Positions 26,294 through 36,900 of a DNA stretch of 64,000 bases are shown here, in pieces; within the stretch, counting starts at the first letter, position 1, and the number at the start of each line of letters is the position of its first letter. The notes under the pieces are model-generated. The model did not search any database. It worked only from the letters and a program-made list of their open reading frames with translations, and was not told the origin of the DNA. A program made the translations under genes and the position numbers. The DNA is from Lineus longissimus (taxonomy: Eukaryota > Nemertea > Pilidiophora > Heteronemertea > Lineidae). The stretch is from the NCBI RefSeq assembly GCF_910592395.1, contig NC_088326.1, positions 11,291,001-11,355,000 of the forward strand, written 5' to 3'.

Positions 26294-26630
26294 GTAGGCC
26301 TACTGGGTCTACCAGTACCAGTGGGTAGGCCTACTGGGTCTACCAGTACCAGTGGGTAGGCCTACTGGGTCTACCAGTACCAGTGGGTAGGCCTACCGGG
26401 TCTACCAGTACCAGTGGGTAGGCCTACTAGGTCTATCAGTACCAGTGGGTAGGCCTACTAGGTCTACCAGTACCAGTGGGTAGGCCTACTAGGTCTACCA
26501 GTACCAGTGGGTAGGCCTACTGGGTCTAACAGTACCAGTGGGTAGGCCTACTGGGTCTACCAGTACCAGTGGGTAGGCCTACTGGGTTTACCAGTACCAG
26601 TGGGTAGGCTTACTAGGCCTACCTACTTAG
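26294..26630 (+). repeat. 31-bp minisatellite, about 10.5 copies
   Basis: Units start at 26,294 and every 31 bp to 26,604. Each opens with the perfect palindrome GTAGGCCTAC, followed by a tgggtctacc-agtaccagtgg body. Copies differ by only one or two bases, mostly in the ctgggt/ctaggt step. It ends about 240 bp before the Harbinger element. Confidence 0.95.
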
Positions 26631-26871
26631 TTGGGACTAGTCCTCTTCTCCCTGTGCTACCGCACTGTCAAGGTCACCTACTAATGAAGAGAACAACGCG
26701 ACCTTCATTTGAAGTCAGCGCATCAAACTCATTCAGAATCAATCAACCATTTGCGAGGACGACCCGTGCAATCCCCATCGCATTTGCACTCTATATCACT
26801 ATTGCGTTTTTTTCGCATCTCGTTAAGGATACGGCTAAGTGGGTGGAAAAAGGTCGGTAGTGTTCGTCAAT

Positions 26872-26911
26872 AGGGTGGTTTCGCAGGCGCACGGATAGTG
26901 CGACGTGAACG
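26872..26911 (+). repeat. left terminal inverted repeat of the Harbinger element
   Basis: Forty bases, matching the complement of 30,408-30,447 except for T versus C in GGATAG(T/C)GCGACG. Weaker similarity (ttagc) continues a few bases inward. The expected role is a transposase/Myb-protein recognition site. Confidence 0.95.
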
Positions 26912-27858
26912 ATTAGCAGCGGTGACGTCATCACTTCTTGCGGTGTCGTGACGTCGTACGCAACGTCCCTTCTCGTAAACGGAGGGAAAAGACGGATAGC
27001 GGGCTCGATACACGTAAGTCTAAACGGACAGCAAAATTGACGAATTTTCAATGACACAGAAGTCGTACATCCTGAGTAGCACCTGTAATAGTTATTAGGA
27101 ATATTGTGATGTAAATAAATGGCTTTTGTAGTCGATATCGCCTATCCTTGCAGGCGAAAAAAGATGATGAAGTGCGGTTGCCGATGTTTCGCTGCCATGT
27201 ACACTTGACACTTGTGCCGCATGCATTTCATGCATGTCATGATGTGGATATTTCCCCCGGCCATCCATGATCATGATGATGATGGAATGTGTTGTCTTGT
27301 GTGTTCATGTTGTGTTTTGGCCAATAAATAAATTTCATTTCATTTTATTGTTGTGAAGGCAGGTCTAGAGTGGTGCACGGGTGTGGTACAGCCAGGGGCA
27401 GGCTCTGTAAACTGCTATGCATGATTTTGCATTGCAATTGACATTGTATTATTACTGTAGGCATGCCTCATATCAGAATACTAAAGTAGGTCCAAGGCCG
27501 AAGCTATGCCTACCCATTCCATGGCAAGTGAACGGCTGTGCTGGAAAGGCTGTCCCTGCATGCCCAGAGAAGAGTGCCAAGCTGATGCATGATAGCGACA
27601 GCCAGCTAGTTCATGAACACCTAAAGCCCCCGCTCCCCCCAGGCGTCACTCACATTTTGGGTATTGGTGGGACCTGGGCGAGGTGCATTCAACCCCCTAT
27701 TCTTCTGATTCTAACCACTCCTCGCGCACTCACTCACCATCAGCGTCCACCTCGGAGGTTTTGCTGATTGATGACCTGAACGAGTCGGTGGCATTCATGA
27801 TTTGATACTTATGAAATTGATTTTTCTTTTCAGAATACAATTGCACTAGAAAGAAGAC

Positions 27859-29040
27859 ATGGCAGAAAAAAAACCAACTAGATTTTACCCCGCGTTAGAT
27901 ATCTTACTTCTGCGAGAGGTGGTTGCTGTGTTTCCCATGGAGAACAAGACAAAATGGGAGAAGGCGCAGCAAAATATCAACAGAGTTATTGAGGATAGGA
28001 ATATCTTCGTGACCCTGAGGGCCTGTAAGGATCGTCTCAGGCATCTGACGGACTTGCACAGACGGGACGAAATCAGTTCATTGAGAGCGTGAGTATTTTT
28101 CCATTATTTGAATTTCTTACCATTAGCTATCTTTTTACAGAGGACACATTCCCAGAAAATTAAAATCAAACCGTGTAAATTGGCAGATTTCATGATCTGG
28201 ACATACATTGGCTTAGAAGGCTGGCTATATATTCCTAAATAACTATTTCTGTGTTGTTTACATGTAGGCTGAGGACTGTTTTTTTACCAAAAAAAGAATA
28301 AAATTCTCAATTTCATTTGATATCTCATCATTTTCAGGTCAGGGACTGAGGAAGAATATGATGAAAGAGCCAGATTGTTGACTGAAATACTCGAGAGGGA
28401 CCGTGAATGTGAGGCTGAAAAAGAGAATGACAAGACCTCGGCGAAGGATGACCAGGAGAAAAAAGGGAAGGAAATTAGAGATGCTGCAATGAAGGCTCTA
28501 GTTGTGAAGAAGAATGCAGCAAAGAAGAATCCAGCAGATGATGAAGGTACTTTTGATGTATCTTGAAATATTAGAAAATTCCATTGCCATTGCATTCCCG
28601 TTTAATAGTTGCTATCTAGCAGTGTTTGAAAAGTCTGAAAAAAGCCTTAAAACTTTGAACAACTGTTCATCAAGAGCCTCGAAAAATCGTGATTTATGAA
28701 TCTTATCTTTTAAGTTTTGAAAAGTATTTAGCGTCAACCATAAAAAACATGAAATCAAACTACAAACAAAAGCTTTCTGGTTACAGTAGCACCACGGTTT
28801 TGAATTGATGGTAAATTACCTTTTTCTTAACTTTCAGAGCAGCTTGTGCTAACTCCAAAAAAGAGAAGATCTAATTCTTACAGTACGGAGTATGTTGACT
28901 ACCTCAATGAAAAGCTAGCTTTGGAGAAGGAAAAGTTTGAGGTGGAGAAGAAGGAACGAGAGGCAAGAATCTTGAGGGACAATCAAATGATGACCACAAT
29001 GATGAATCTCGTGGAACGCCAATTATCCCAGAAAGATTAA
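27859..29040 (+). CDS. Harbinger Myb/SANT-like DNA-binding protein (3 exons, 213 aa)
   Basis: The exons are 27,859-28,088, 28,338-28,546 and 28,838-29,040. The donors (C|GTGAGT, G|GTACTT) and acceptors (TTTTCAG, CTTTCAG) are good and the phases agree, giving 213 residues. Residues about 8-72 form a trihelix Myb/SANT-like domain: an aromatic-LLLREV helix, then K-WEKA (W33), then an R-CKDRL-HL recognition-helix pattern. The middle and end are highly charged and predicted coiled coil (Lys/Glu-rich 92-140; NEKLALEKEKFEVEKK near 168-185), with a basic PKKRR patch near 153-157 that could be a nuclear signal. In this superfamily the Myb-like partner binds the transposon ends and helps bring the transposase into the nucleus. 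ATG is in AGACATGG context. An AATAAA lies at 29,084. A TTTTCTTTTCAG at about 27,832 suggests a 5' UTR intron. Confidence 0.88.
28089..28337 (+). other. intron 1 of the Myb-like gene
   Basis: A 249-bp intron, GTGAGT...TTTTCAG. It interrupts a codon after its second base. Removing it joins the Myb domain to the charged region without a frame change. Confidence 0.85.
28547..28837 (+). other. intron 2 of the Myb-like gene
   Basis: A 291-bp intron, GTACTT...CTTTCAG, interrupting a codon after its first base. Without splicing the frame would stop at the TGA just after 28,563. Confidence 0.85.
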
Positions 29041-29083
29041 CTTTTATTGACTTAAGTGAAAAGAATTGATGTTTAATTGATAT

Positions 29084-29134
29084 AATAAAGTAAAAAATGT
29101 TCAACATATATTACACACTTTTGTAGTTTTATTA
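29084..29134. terminator. convergent polyadenylation signals of the two Harbinger genes
   Basis: AATAAA at 29,084-29,089 on the plus strand lies 44 bp after the Myb-gene stop. TTTATT at 29,129-29,134 is AATAAA on the minus strand, about 105 bp past the transposase stop. The two transcripts would overlap at their 3' ends. Confidence 0.7.
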
Positions 29135-29238
29135 TAATTTGATTGCCATGATGGCAGTCTCTCAGTAAGTCTGGAATGGGACTGTTTTCCATTCCTTAAT
29201 GCACAGGCCTGTATATTAGGCTGGAAGTGGACTCTCTC

Positions 29239-30303
29239 CTAGGCAAAGTACTGGTCAAGTGTTGGCGGATCCAAGTTGAAATATCTGGCGGTTTGGCTGC
29301 CATATAGGCAAGTGTGGGCATTGGTCAGCAGCCCCCCTAACATATAGTACTTGCCAACTGGAGACAGGAGAACTTTGAGGTCCCTTCGAAAATCCAGGAA
29401 TGCAAACTTTTGCAAGATCTTTCCGAACTCCCATTCAACGCTTTCCCGAACTGATGACATACTGGCATTGAATGCTTCCTGTCCCGCATTCAGATTAGCT
29501 CCACGGAATGGAGACAGCAAAAAGGGTCTGATCGGATACGCAGGATCCCCGTAGAGTGTTAGAGGTAGCCCGTCACGATCTCTCATGTTCCTCCTCTGCA
29601 TCTCCTCCAACAGGCCACTCATTCGCAGCAATGCACAATCGTGCCTTCGGCCTTCCAACGGCCCGTATAAGTGAGCAATAAGACCATTTGGAATCACCAC
29701 TGACTGAAACTTGAGGGCGTGGATTCTCTTGTGTCCGTTATAGCAAACACGCTGATGCCGAGTTGGCCGACAAATGGGGCGAACTGTCCCATCCACAAAA
29801 CCAAAACAATTTGTCAGAGGTGCGCCTTTTTCGTGGATTACGTCCGCGTACATTTGAAGTTCTGCTGGCTGCAGCCATGGGTTGTCAAAACTCAGGAGCC
29901 GATGCCTATGAGCGCCATAGAGAAAATCTACAGTTTCATTGATTATCAACGAAGCGGTTCCCTTAGGACGACCGAAGAACTTTTCAATGTCAGTCAGTCG
30001 ATTTGGCCAAGAGAATCTTTTCAGCAACATACAAAGAGCCTCAACTCCACCACATATTGATCGATTGGCAACACTAAACTTGGGTGGTAATCCCAGGCAT
30101 TGACAAAGCACAGGAATGTCATCTTTACGGAATCTGAATTCGTTCCAACATTGATCGTCCGTGTAAGTCTCTAAATCGAATCTAGGCAACGCTGGATCAT
30201 ATGTTACCCCCCTTGGCACCGCCATTTCTTCAAAAAGTAGATAAACAAACTCATCATCCTTATTTTCAATCGCCAAATGCAAGAGTTCTCTGAGTGCCGC
30301 CAT
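29239..30303 (-). CDS. PIF/Harbinger DDE transposase (354 aa)
   Basis: A single-exon frame. I chose the ATG at 30,303 (AAAATGGCGG context, MAALREL...) over a GTG six codons upstream. The N-terminal third has a helical HTH-like region (residues about 82-125, GVEALCMLLKRFSWP...GRPKGTASLIINE). The catalytic DDE_4-type nuclease domain follows, with first Asp D171 in GFVDGTVRPI, conserved GRRHD (D222), second catalytic Asp D253 in LYGDPAYP, and the RESVEWEFG motif with catalytic Glu about E290. Length is in the usual 330-450 range and no stop or frameshift interrupts it. It should cut and rejoin the element at its ends together with the Myb-like partner. It is related to vertebrate HARBI1, but its place between terminal inverted repeats shows it is a transposon gene and not a domesticated one. 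Confidence 0.95.
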   Translation of the reverse strand: MAALRELLHLAIENKDDEFVYLLFEEMAVPRGVTYDPALPRFDLETYTDDQCWNEFRFRKDDIPVLCQCLGLPPKFSVANRSICGGVEALCMLLKRFSWPNRLTDIEKFFGRPKGTASLIINETVDFLYGAHRHRLLSFDNPWLQPAELQMYADVIHEKGAPLTNCFGFVDGTVRPICRPTRHQRVCYNGHKRIHALKFQSVVIPNGLIAHLYGPLEGRRHDCALLRMSGLLEEMQRRNMRDRDGLPLTLYGDPAYPIRPFLLSPFRGANLNAGQEAFNASMSSVRESVEWEFGKILQKFAFLDFRRDLKVLLSPVGKYYMLGGLLTNAHTCLYGSQTARYFNLDPPTLDQYFA

Positions 30304-30331
30304 TTTCAAAATTCGCGCCACCTACACTTAA

Positions 30332-30398
30332 ACGTAACCGTTTTCTCGTGCGGAGCGAAACCACCAAAATGACGCAGCAGTAAATGAAACGGTTACGT
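30332..30398. promoter_or_regulatory. subterminal hairpin and TIR-like copy upstream of the transposase
   Basis: ACGTAACCGTTT (30,332-30,343) and its perfect complement (30,387-30,398) enclose a diverged copy of the terminal repeat (about 30,347-30,373: cgtgcg..gcgaaaccacc..aatgac). The arms resemble Myb-type recognition words (YAAC[G/T]G relatives). It lies between the transposase start and the right end, so it could be a binding site for the Myb-like protein or transposase, or the promoter. Function is inferred only. Confidence 0.5.
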
Positions 30399-30407
30399 CT
30401 AGCTAAA

Positions 30408-30447
30408 CGTTCACGTCGCGCTATCCGTGCGCCTGCGAAACCACCCT
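30408..30447 (-). repeat. right terminal inverted repeat of the Harbinger element
   Basis: Forty bases complementary to 26,872-26,911 with one mismatch, followed by the AAT target duplication. Confidence 0.95.
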
Positions 30448-30450
30448 AAT

Positions 30451-31435
30451 GACAATTGGGATTTGCTTTTTTCTTGTAATGGAAATTTGGGATGACACTG
30501 CAACTCTGGGGGACGTTGCACTACTGCACGCGCCTATATTGAAAGTTACCTAATTTGTTATTTCGTGCTTATTTTGTGACAACTGATTGAAAATAGTAAG
30601 ATAGTTTCACTTTTGGATGCACCTCCAGATGCGGACGCACGTTAACATAACTTTGTTCTAATCTGCTTCAGTTAAGCCCTTAGACTTGACTTAAAGTTAA
30701 CATCAGCGTCGCCTGTTTTGAATAACTGCCCCCGATCTCTATCGCTTATGTATTCCATTTTATTGCCATTGCCTCAAGAATTCTGCTAACTACCCGAGAT
30801 AAAGGTCAAAAGTAGTCATCAAGGACATTTGGGAGAGTCTTCCTTGTAATGGAATTGATAGCTTGAATAACACGCCTGCGTCTGGGGGTCGCCTATATGA
30901 CCTTTAGAGCTGTCAAACAATGTCTCAGTAAGACTTTTCAAATTTAAAGGGCTTCTTGCCAGAGAGGTGATATTTGGTGTTTGAAAGAGTTTTGGTGTTC
31001 CTTAGATTGGCAAAAAAGACTCACTGTAGTTTCACCTTCATCACAACAATTCCATAGAGCAGCACGGAAAAAAACTACAAAAAGTATTTCCAATAATGAC
31101 AACAGAGGACCGCTGCCATGTAAATAATGGAAAGAGAAGCCGTTACAACTAGATGTTGCATTCTTGATGCAATCTAATAATGAGAGAATTGGTTATGGGA
31201 CGCCAGGGGCGCATTAACGAAATCGCCTTCATCCAGCGTGTTCCCCTCGACCCTTGAGAAATGGCCCAATAGGGAGGTTGAGAATAGCGACTTATAACGG
31301 CAACCGCGTAAAATGAACGGCCCCTATGAAAATTGAAACGGTTACAAATCGTCTCTTTTGCCTTGCGAAGAAAGCTGGCGGCCTTGTGGAACTCCTGACA
31401 TTAGCAGGGCGCGTGTCAACTTGCGTGCTTCTTTT
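30451..31435. other. non-coding
   Basis: No gene seen. An inverted copy of the tcgctgttctcaacctccct word lies near 31,270-31,292. Confidence 0.4.
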
Positions 31436-31605
31436 TGGCTCACCGTATAGAGTCTATACAACACCGCAGTGTCCGTCGTCCGTCGTCGTCGTATCCCATA
31501 ATTCTAAAACTGTGGCACGTTTCTTAACCGCTAGGGCTATGGACTCAAAACTTTGTATGCATGACCCCCTAGGTCAGATGACCTTTGACACTAAATTTCG
31601 GTCGT
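31436..31605 (+). repeat. long repeat family E, diverged partial copy
   Basis: Carries tggctcacc, gtgtccgtcgtccgtcgtcg, ggcacgtttcttaac and aaatttcggtc in the same order as the full copy at 39,321-40,440. It runs into the 82-bp tandem array. Confidence 0.6.
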
Positions 31606-31608
31606 CGT

Positions 31609-31970
31609 GGTCGTCGTGGTCTGGTCTGGTCTGGTTCGATGTATATACTTACTTCATAACGAGACTCACGTCATTCATGACGTCGTGGGCGATGTGATCT
31701 GGTCTGGTCTTGTCTGTTTCGATGATATACTTACGTCATAACGAGACTCACGTCATTCATGACGTCGTGGGCGATGTGATCTGGTCTGGTCTTGTCTGTT
31801 TCGATGATATACTTACGTCATAACGAGACTTACGTCATTCATGACGTCGTGGGCGATGTGATCTGGTCTGGTCTTGTCTGTTTCGATGATATACTTACGT
31901 CATAACGAGACTTACGTCATTCATGACGTCGTGGGCGATGTGATCTGGTCTGGTCTTGTCTGGTTTGGTC
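31609..31970 (+). repeat. 82-bp tandem repeat, about 4.4 copies
   Basis: The word gatgtgatctgg recurs at 31,691, 31,773, 31,855 and 31,937, exactly 82 bp apart. Each unit holds tacgtcataacgagact, then the near-palindrome ACGTCATTCATGACGT, then a ctggtctggtc run. Units differ at one or two sites. Confidence 0.95.
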
Positions 31971-32775
31971 CCGTGTAAACGGCCCTACTGTCATGACTGT
32001 CTGGTCTTTCCATCGCTGAACACTTCTGGTGGTAAAGCTATTGAATTGAATCAGGATACCAATATTTTACAGATTCCCCAACGAAAAGAGATCAATATTG
32101 TAATAATTTTGTGATTTATCGAGTTTTATCTTCCCGCAATCAATCTCTATAAACATATAAACAAATCGGGTAAAAGCTTCCGACACGTAGATGCAATCAT
32201 ATGTTTCCAAAATACCACCCTGTGCGGCAGACCCCTGTCACCCGATTTAGACAAATTGGACCAAGGTGCTTTAATCAATCACGAATGCCAATTTAACACT
32301 ATGAATATTACCATATGACATACCTATATAACTCATAATGAATTTTAGGCAGTGAATAAATCCCGATCATTGGCCCAGAGTTGGATTTCTAATCTTCTCA
32401 TTTAACGAAAGTAAGCAGATTACCATATACCAGCGGCAAATTGTTAAACAAGCGTCTCTAAGATATACTCTCTATTTATCTCCCTTCTAGGATTATAAGT
32501 TAGCTTATGATCATCATGGGGGAGAATTTCATTTGTTGGACAGAAATTAAGTCTTATGCGACCAAATGTGCTTACCTTGCAATATAAGCCTTGCTTGAAC
32601 TGCCTTGATTATCCTTATTCTGTATCCTTGAGGCGGGGGATTTCTAAATCTTCAGTGATGAAAAATTCTCCGAGGATGCTGCTTTTCCCTTCTTGTGATC
32701 TCATCCTCCAAAACAGGCTTCCTTGTCGCTCATAGAATACGGTCAAAGCAGAAAGTGCAACATTTGAGCGAGATA
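31971..32775. other. non-coding
   Basis: AT-rich. No gene, RNA or repeat recognised. Confidence 0.4.
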
Positions 32776-32901
32776 GGTAGTTTTTGCGAAGCCTCCGAAA
32801 CCTCCACGTGAAAGCCTGTCTCATCGTTCGACTTCGGTATCAGGAGGTCGAACAATGCGACAGGCGTTAACGTTGGCGTTTCGGGGATTAGCGAAAACTC
32901 C
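32776..32901. mobile_element. foldback MITE family D, copy 2
   Basis: A palindromic unit with ends ggtagtttttgcgaagcc and (minus strand) tggagttttcgctaatcc. The inner arms share ccgaaac, acgcctgtc and gttcgac words with the copy at 25,931-26,060. Confidence 0.6.
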
Positions 32902-35900
32902 AAAATGTTTTTTTTTCACCCGAAACTTCTATCTTACTGCGCCAGTATCAGACAAGCATATGTCTCCAAGAACGAGTAGTTTATAGCGAAATACTGACAA
33001 ATGTTCCCACCAATTTTAAGCCTTTTTCTTCACAGTGTAATTTTTTCGTAAAGTATAGTCAGGCTTTCTGGCGAAGGCTTTTGTCGAAGAAACTAGATTA
33101 TGAATGATTCTGTAACTAATCTTTCATTCCTATTTCTCTTTTCATATACGCATGTATTTTTCTTGTATCATCACACCCAATAGGTAAGTAATTTTAAAAA
33201 TACCTCGTGGAAATTCCATGTTGTGGCGCGAGTCTCACAAGAGTTGCAGTATTTAAAAACGTTCATCAGATTTCGCTACTGAAACCGACTCCCCTCAGGC
33301 CTTGGGAATTGCGTGAGCGCCCTTCCGTATAGATTCATGGAAAGAAAAATGTTCTGCCTTGTTTACTGCTAAGATTGTGATTTGAGCAAGAGAGAGAATG
33401 GCCACCCACACAACCATGGCCATGGCTAAAAACCGAATTCAAAACCACAACGTATGCTGTAATTTAAGTACTCCCCTGGTGAAAATTTCTTGTAGTAGTT
33501 GCTGTTGTCGATTTGCATCATTTCTTCTTTTGCCGCGTTCAACCGCACGCTACCATTGGCGCCATCTTCCTGTAGTCACGACGACTAATAAATCCAAAGA
33601 TAACCATATTTACAAGATAACACAAATACTACATCACGGTTATCATTTATCTCATTCTGACAGTTATTTTCCCCTGCGTTGTGATTAACGGAGCATTGAT
33701 GTGTGATTTGTTGGAAATAGTTATGTCTCTCGGGCACAGAGGTTATCAGGAGTAATGACTTTCTTACCGCAGAAGTAATGTTTATCTCTTATTATCTCGT
33801 AATGGCGTATGGGATACATTCATGTTTCTGGTAGGTTTCTACAACATCCGTCAAGTGGCGCTGTGGTCACTCGTTGTCGTTGTCGTGAAAAGTATATTAC
33901 GAAATGGCGTCCTTTTACCCCCAGTTACTGATTGATATCACGGACCTATATCAAGGTCCGTAGTTCTATTTTAAAGTATGTTTAGACTTTTAAAATTAAA
34001 TATGTTATCTCCAATATTCTTTGGGTCGTATCTCCGTCTGTCGACTGACGCAAGGCCCTATAATACCGACCAATCAGTTAAAAACTCCAGTCACAGTGCC
34101 GTCTATGGTTAGGAAAGATATCAAAATATCTTTCTTAACTATTAGGACAGTGGGTCGTTACAAAACCATTAACATATCGTATGCTTCGCGACATATAGAG
34201 TCACGTCTGCTGTAGTAATTTTCCCGCCGTTTTACGACACTCGTGACATTTGATTTGCCGCCATTAATGGATGATGTCCAATAAGATAAATCTGAATTCT
34301 CCGTTAGGTCCCCAAGTTACCATTACAGTTACTGATTTTCTGAACAATGATTTGGATCCTCGATTATTACCGAGTTATTTGTTTATAGTACCAAGAATAG
34401 ATAAGAGAAGAATGAACAACATATTTTAAGCCGCATTTAGAAAAACCCTCATTGAGGTGATCAAAATATCCCGAAAGTGTTTAAAAAAGCGTATTGCTAT
34501 ATTGCAGTAAGACCAGCACGAACATAATGGTATCTGGTGACTTCCTTCATTTATCAAATACTGCCCTTTGTCTATGGCAGGACGGGTTTTGTAGCCATAA
34601 CAATGTGATATTGGCCCCGGTCCATTGTGAACAATTTTGTTCGGTGTGTCAAAACATTGGTTTGTGTTTATCCCTTCATTGCTCTCGTCAAGTGCACAGG
34701 CACCCAACGTCGGTCATGGCTCCCAATGTCAATCAATATTCCAAATTTTCTTGCCAAAACAAAACCATAATCAAAGTATCTGACAATTTGTGATCCAATC
34801 ATGTGGCAGTACAGACATAGCCGAGCTTCACCATACCGGAAGCCTGTGCTAATTCTCCGTCTCTAAGTCTCTCCTACGGAAGTAATTATTCAATTAGGGC
34901 TATCTTCGCTTGTTGATTTCGTCAGGGTAATTACTGGCAATGTTGACAGTGTAAGGAAAATTGACGTGTTGTTTAAATACTGTACCCATTTCTACTGATG
35001 AGAATTTAAGGATTCAGTTAATAAGACAGCAACAATGTCTTAGTGCCAATAATGAATGACAGGTCGTTAACGAACGCTGATTGGCCAATGGTCCCGTAGA
35101 GCTGACGATTAGTAGGTCACGTGACGCGGCGTATTCGACCGTCAGTTATTGCGAAAGTTTCTGAAAGTTATTTGTTTGTTTAGAAAAGAACGCCCGACAA
35201 GAACGAATTTTTGATATGAAAATTAAGTTACTGTTTTCGTTGATAAACAAGTAATCCGATTTTCTACCTACGCCGGGGAGTAACCACAGGATACCCTATG
35301 CGCCCTCTTTATGTGGTCTTAGAACTTGAAGTGTTTTCTTTTTTCTTTCTTCCATCTTGTTTGTGTATAGGTGCGTGTGTGCGTGCGTGTGTGCAGGTGC
35401 ATGTACTGTGAACACGTAGTCTCGTCATTAGGCACAAACATGAACTTTTGACACATCAAAGGGACGAGTTGGACCTGTTGGTTTTTCATACACAAATGGC
35501 TTCCAGTTTGGCCGTGACTTCTTAAAGCAAATCATTGACAAAGAATCACTAAACAACAATAAACAGTGCATGCACTGAAACGGAATGTAACCATAAGCTT
35601 CCCTAAAATTCGCAAGCCATGTCCAAAATTTCCTCGCAGAACTGGTTTACCTCATCTTTTTTCACTACTAGTGATCAGCTTTACAGTTTGATGCTTTTAG
35701 TAGCGACGTATGGTGGCGAGCAGAGGTACTATCATTTTGCCCACGTAAATCCCACGCCGAAGTTGTTCCTTTAAGCAAAGGTTGATTGACTCGACTTGTT
35801 CGATGACTCGCTACGTGAGTCCGTGTCGATTAAGTGCCCAAGCCAACGATAATGCATCTGTTCATGATATGTCAATCATTTATTCACAGACTAATCAGTC

Positions 35901-36754
35901 CAATTAAGGCGAAACCATAATGGCCGATTCTCCATCTCGGCGTGGTGCTCGTATAGCTAGTGGTAATTACCAGTCGGGCGAGGATCCCCGTTTTGCGAGT
36001 CGTCGCTAGTGCAGGGTGACAACGCCCTCGTAACTCGACTATGCCAAACTTTGCGCAACCTATCTTTAGAACAGATCGACACCGCGTGGATTCTGCTGAT
36101 GTAATGAAAGCCTCGGTTTCGGTCTACATTTTAGCTCATCCTTCGCAGTTTTTGTGAGACAACCAATGCCTCCAGTTCGGTATCAATTCCTTAAACATTA
36201 ACCGCTGAATTCAAAACAAGGCTTCGTTGACGCATAGCGATTTACACTGTAAAGTGCAGTTCATTCTAAATCTAGGTGTTAGAATATATATTCAAAATAA
36301 ATTGATACAAATACTATATGAGTTCAAGAAAATTGATACACTCCCTCAAAAAAAAAGTCGAACTCTTGTAGGCAAAATTTTGCTTTTTATCAATTCCTGA
36401 TGATATACATATATATGCCTAACTACAAGACTAAGACGTAGTTAGAGACAGATTGTGTTGTAAATGTCATCAGAACCAACTCTGCCGAAACCAAACAAGT
36501 CGAACGCTGCTCCGTACCGCCATTGAAAGCAGCAGCGAAGCCGAATATCAGCTGGTACAATTTATCGTCTTCCCCAATGACAACAGGCTGTCACCCGTTG
36601 AATTGGTTCGTTTATACGAGACGACAACCACCTCGCTGGTATTGATTGATTAATAAATATTTGGTCTCGACTGATTGATAGAATATACACATCGATCATT
36701 TTGCTTGGCAGCACCAATAGCGTCATTGCTTAGGCCTACAAATAAACAGATGAG
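32902..36754. other. non-coding
   Basis: No supported gene. A TG/GTGC dinucleotide-like patch lies at about 35,365-35,402. Open frames up to 99 codons overlap on opposite strands (34,426-34,793) and have no domain. Confidence 0.35.
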
Positions 36755-36900
36755 TACAATGGAACCTCTGTTAGCGGACTCACCACTACCGAGGATAACT
36801 CCCCATAAAATACACTAGGTCTGGACCCAACTTGGTTGTTTCCATTTAATTTGACCTCTCTAATCAGGACACCTCTCGATTATTAAAGGACAGCACTTTT
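36755..36900 (+). repeat. dispersed repeat family F, copy 1
   Basis: Begins tacaatggaacctctgttag and holds aactTGGTTGTTTCCATTtaattTGACCTCTCTAATCaggacacctctc. It matches 62,886-63,030. The ggaacctctgttagcgga start resembles ends of pogo/Tigger-type MITEs, but I could not define both termini. Confidence 0.55.

Larger units (their letters stand above)
26872..30447. mobile_element. autonomous PIF/Harbinger DNA transposon, 3,576 bp
   Basis: The element is bounded by 40-bp terminal inverted repeats (26,872-26,911 and 30,408-30,447) that differ at one position and begin AGGGTGGTTTCGCAGGCGCA. The trinucleotide AAT flanks both ends (26,869-26,871 and 30,448-30,450), matching the 3-bp target duplication of this superfamily. 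It carries the two proteins known for PIF/Harbinger elements, a Myb/SANT-like DNA-binding protein (plus strand, three exons) and a DDE transposase (minus strand), in convergent orientation. Both frames appear intact and the ends are nearly identical, so the copy looks young and possibly active. Its 5' region (26,912-27,858) contains no convincing coding sequence. The 116-codon frame at 27,417-27,767 has no domain. Confidence 0.93.

Noticed and set aside
26294-26630. CRISPR-like array
   Set aside because: The 31-bp units are directly adjacent with no unique spacers, in animal DNA. It is a minisatellite.
27417-27767. 116-codon frame inside the Harbinger element
   Set aside because: No similarity to any transposon protein I know. 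It lies in the 5' region of the Myb-like gene and has no supporting motifs.
30304-30321. GTG start six codons upstream of the transposase ATG
   Set aside because: The ATG at 30,303 has a good context, and nuclear genes very rarely start at GTG.
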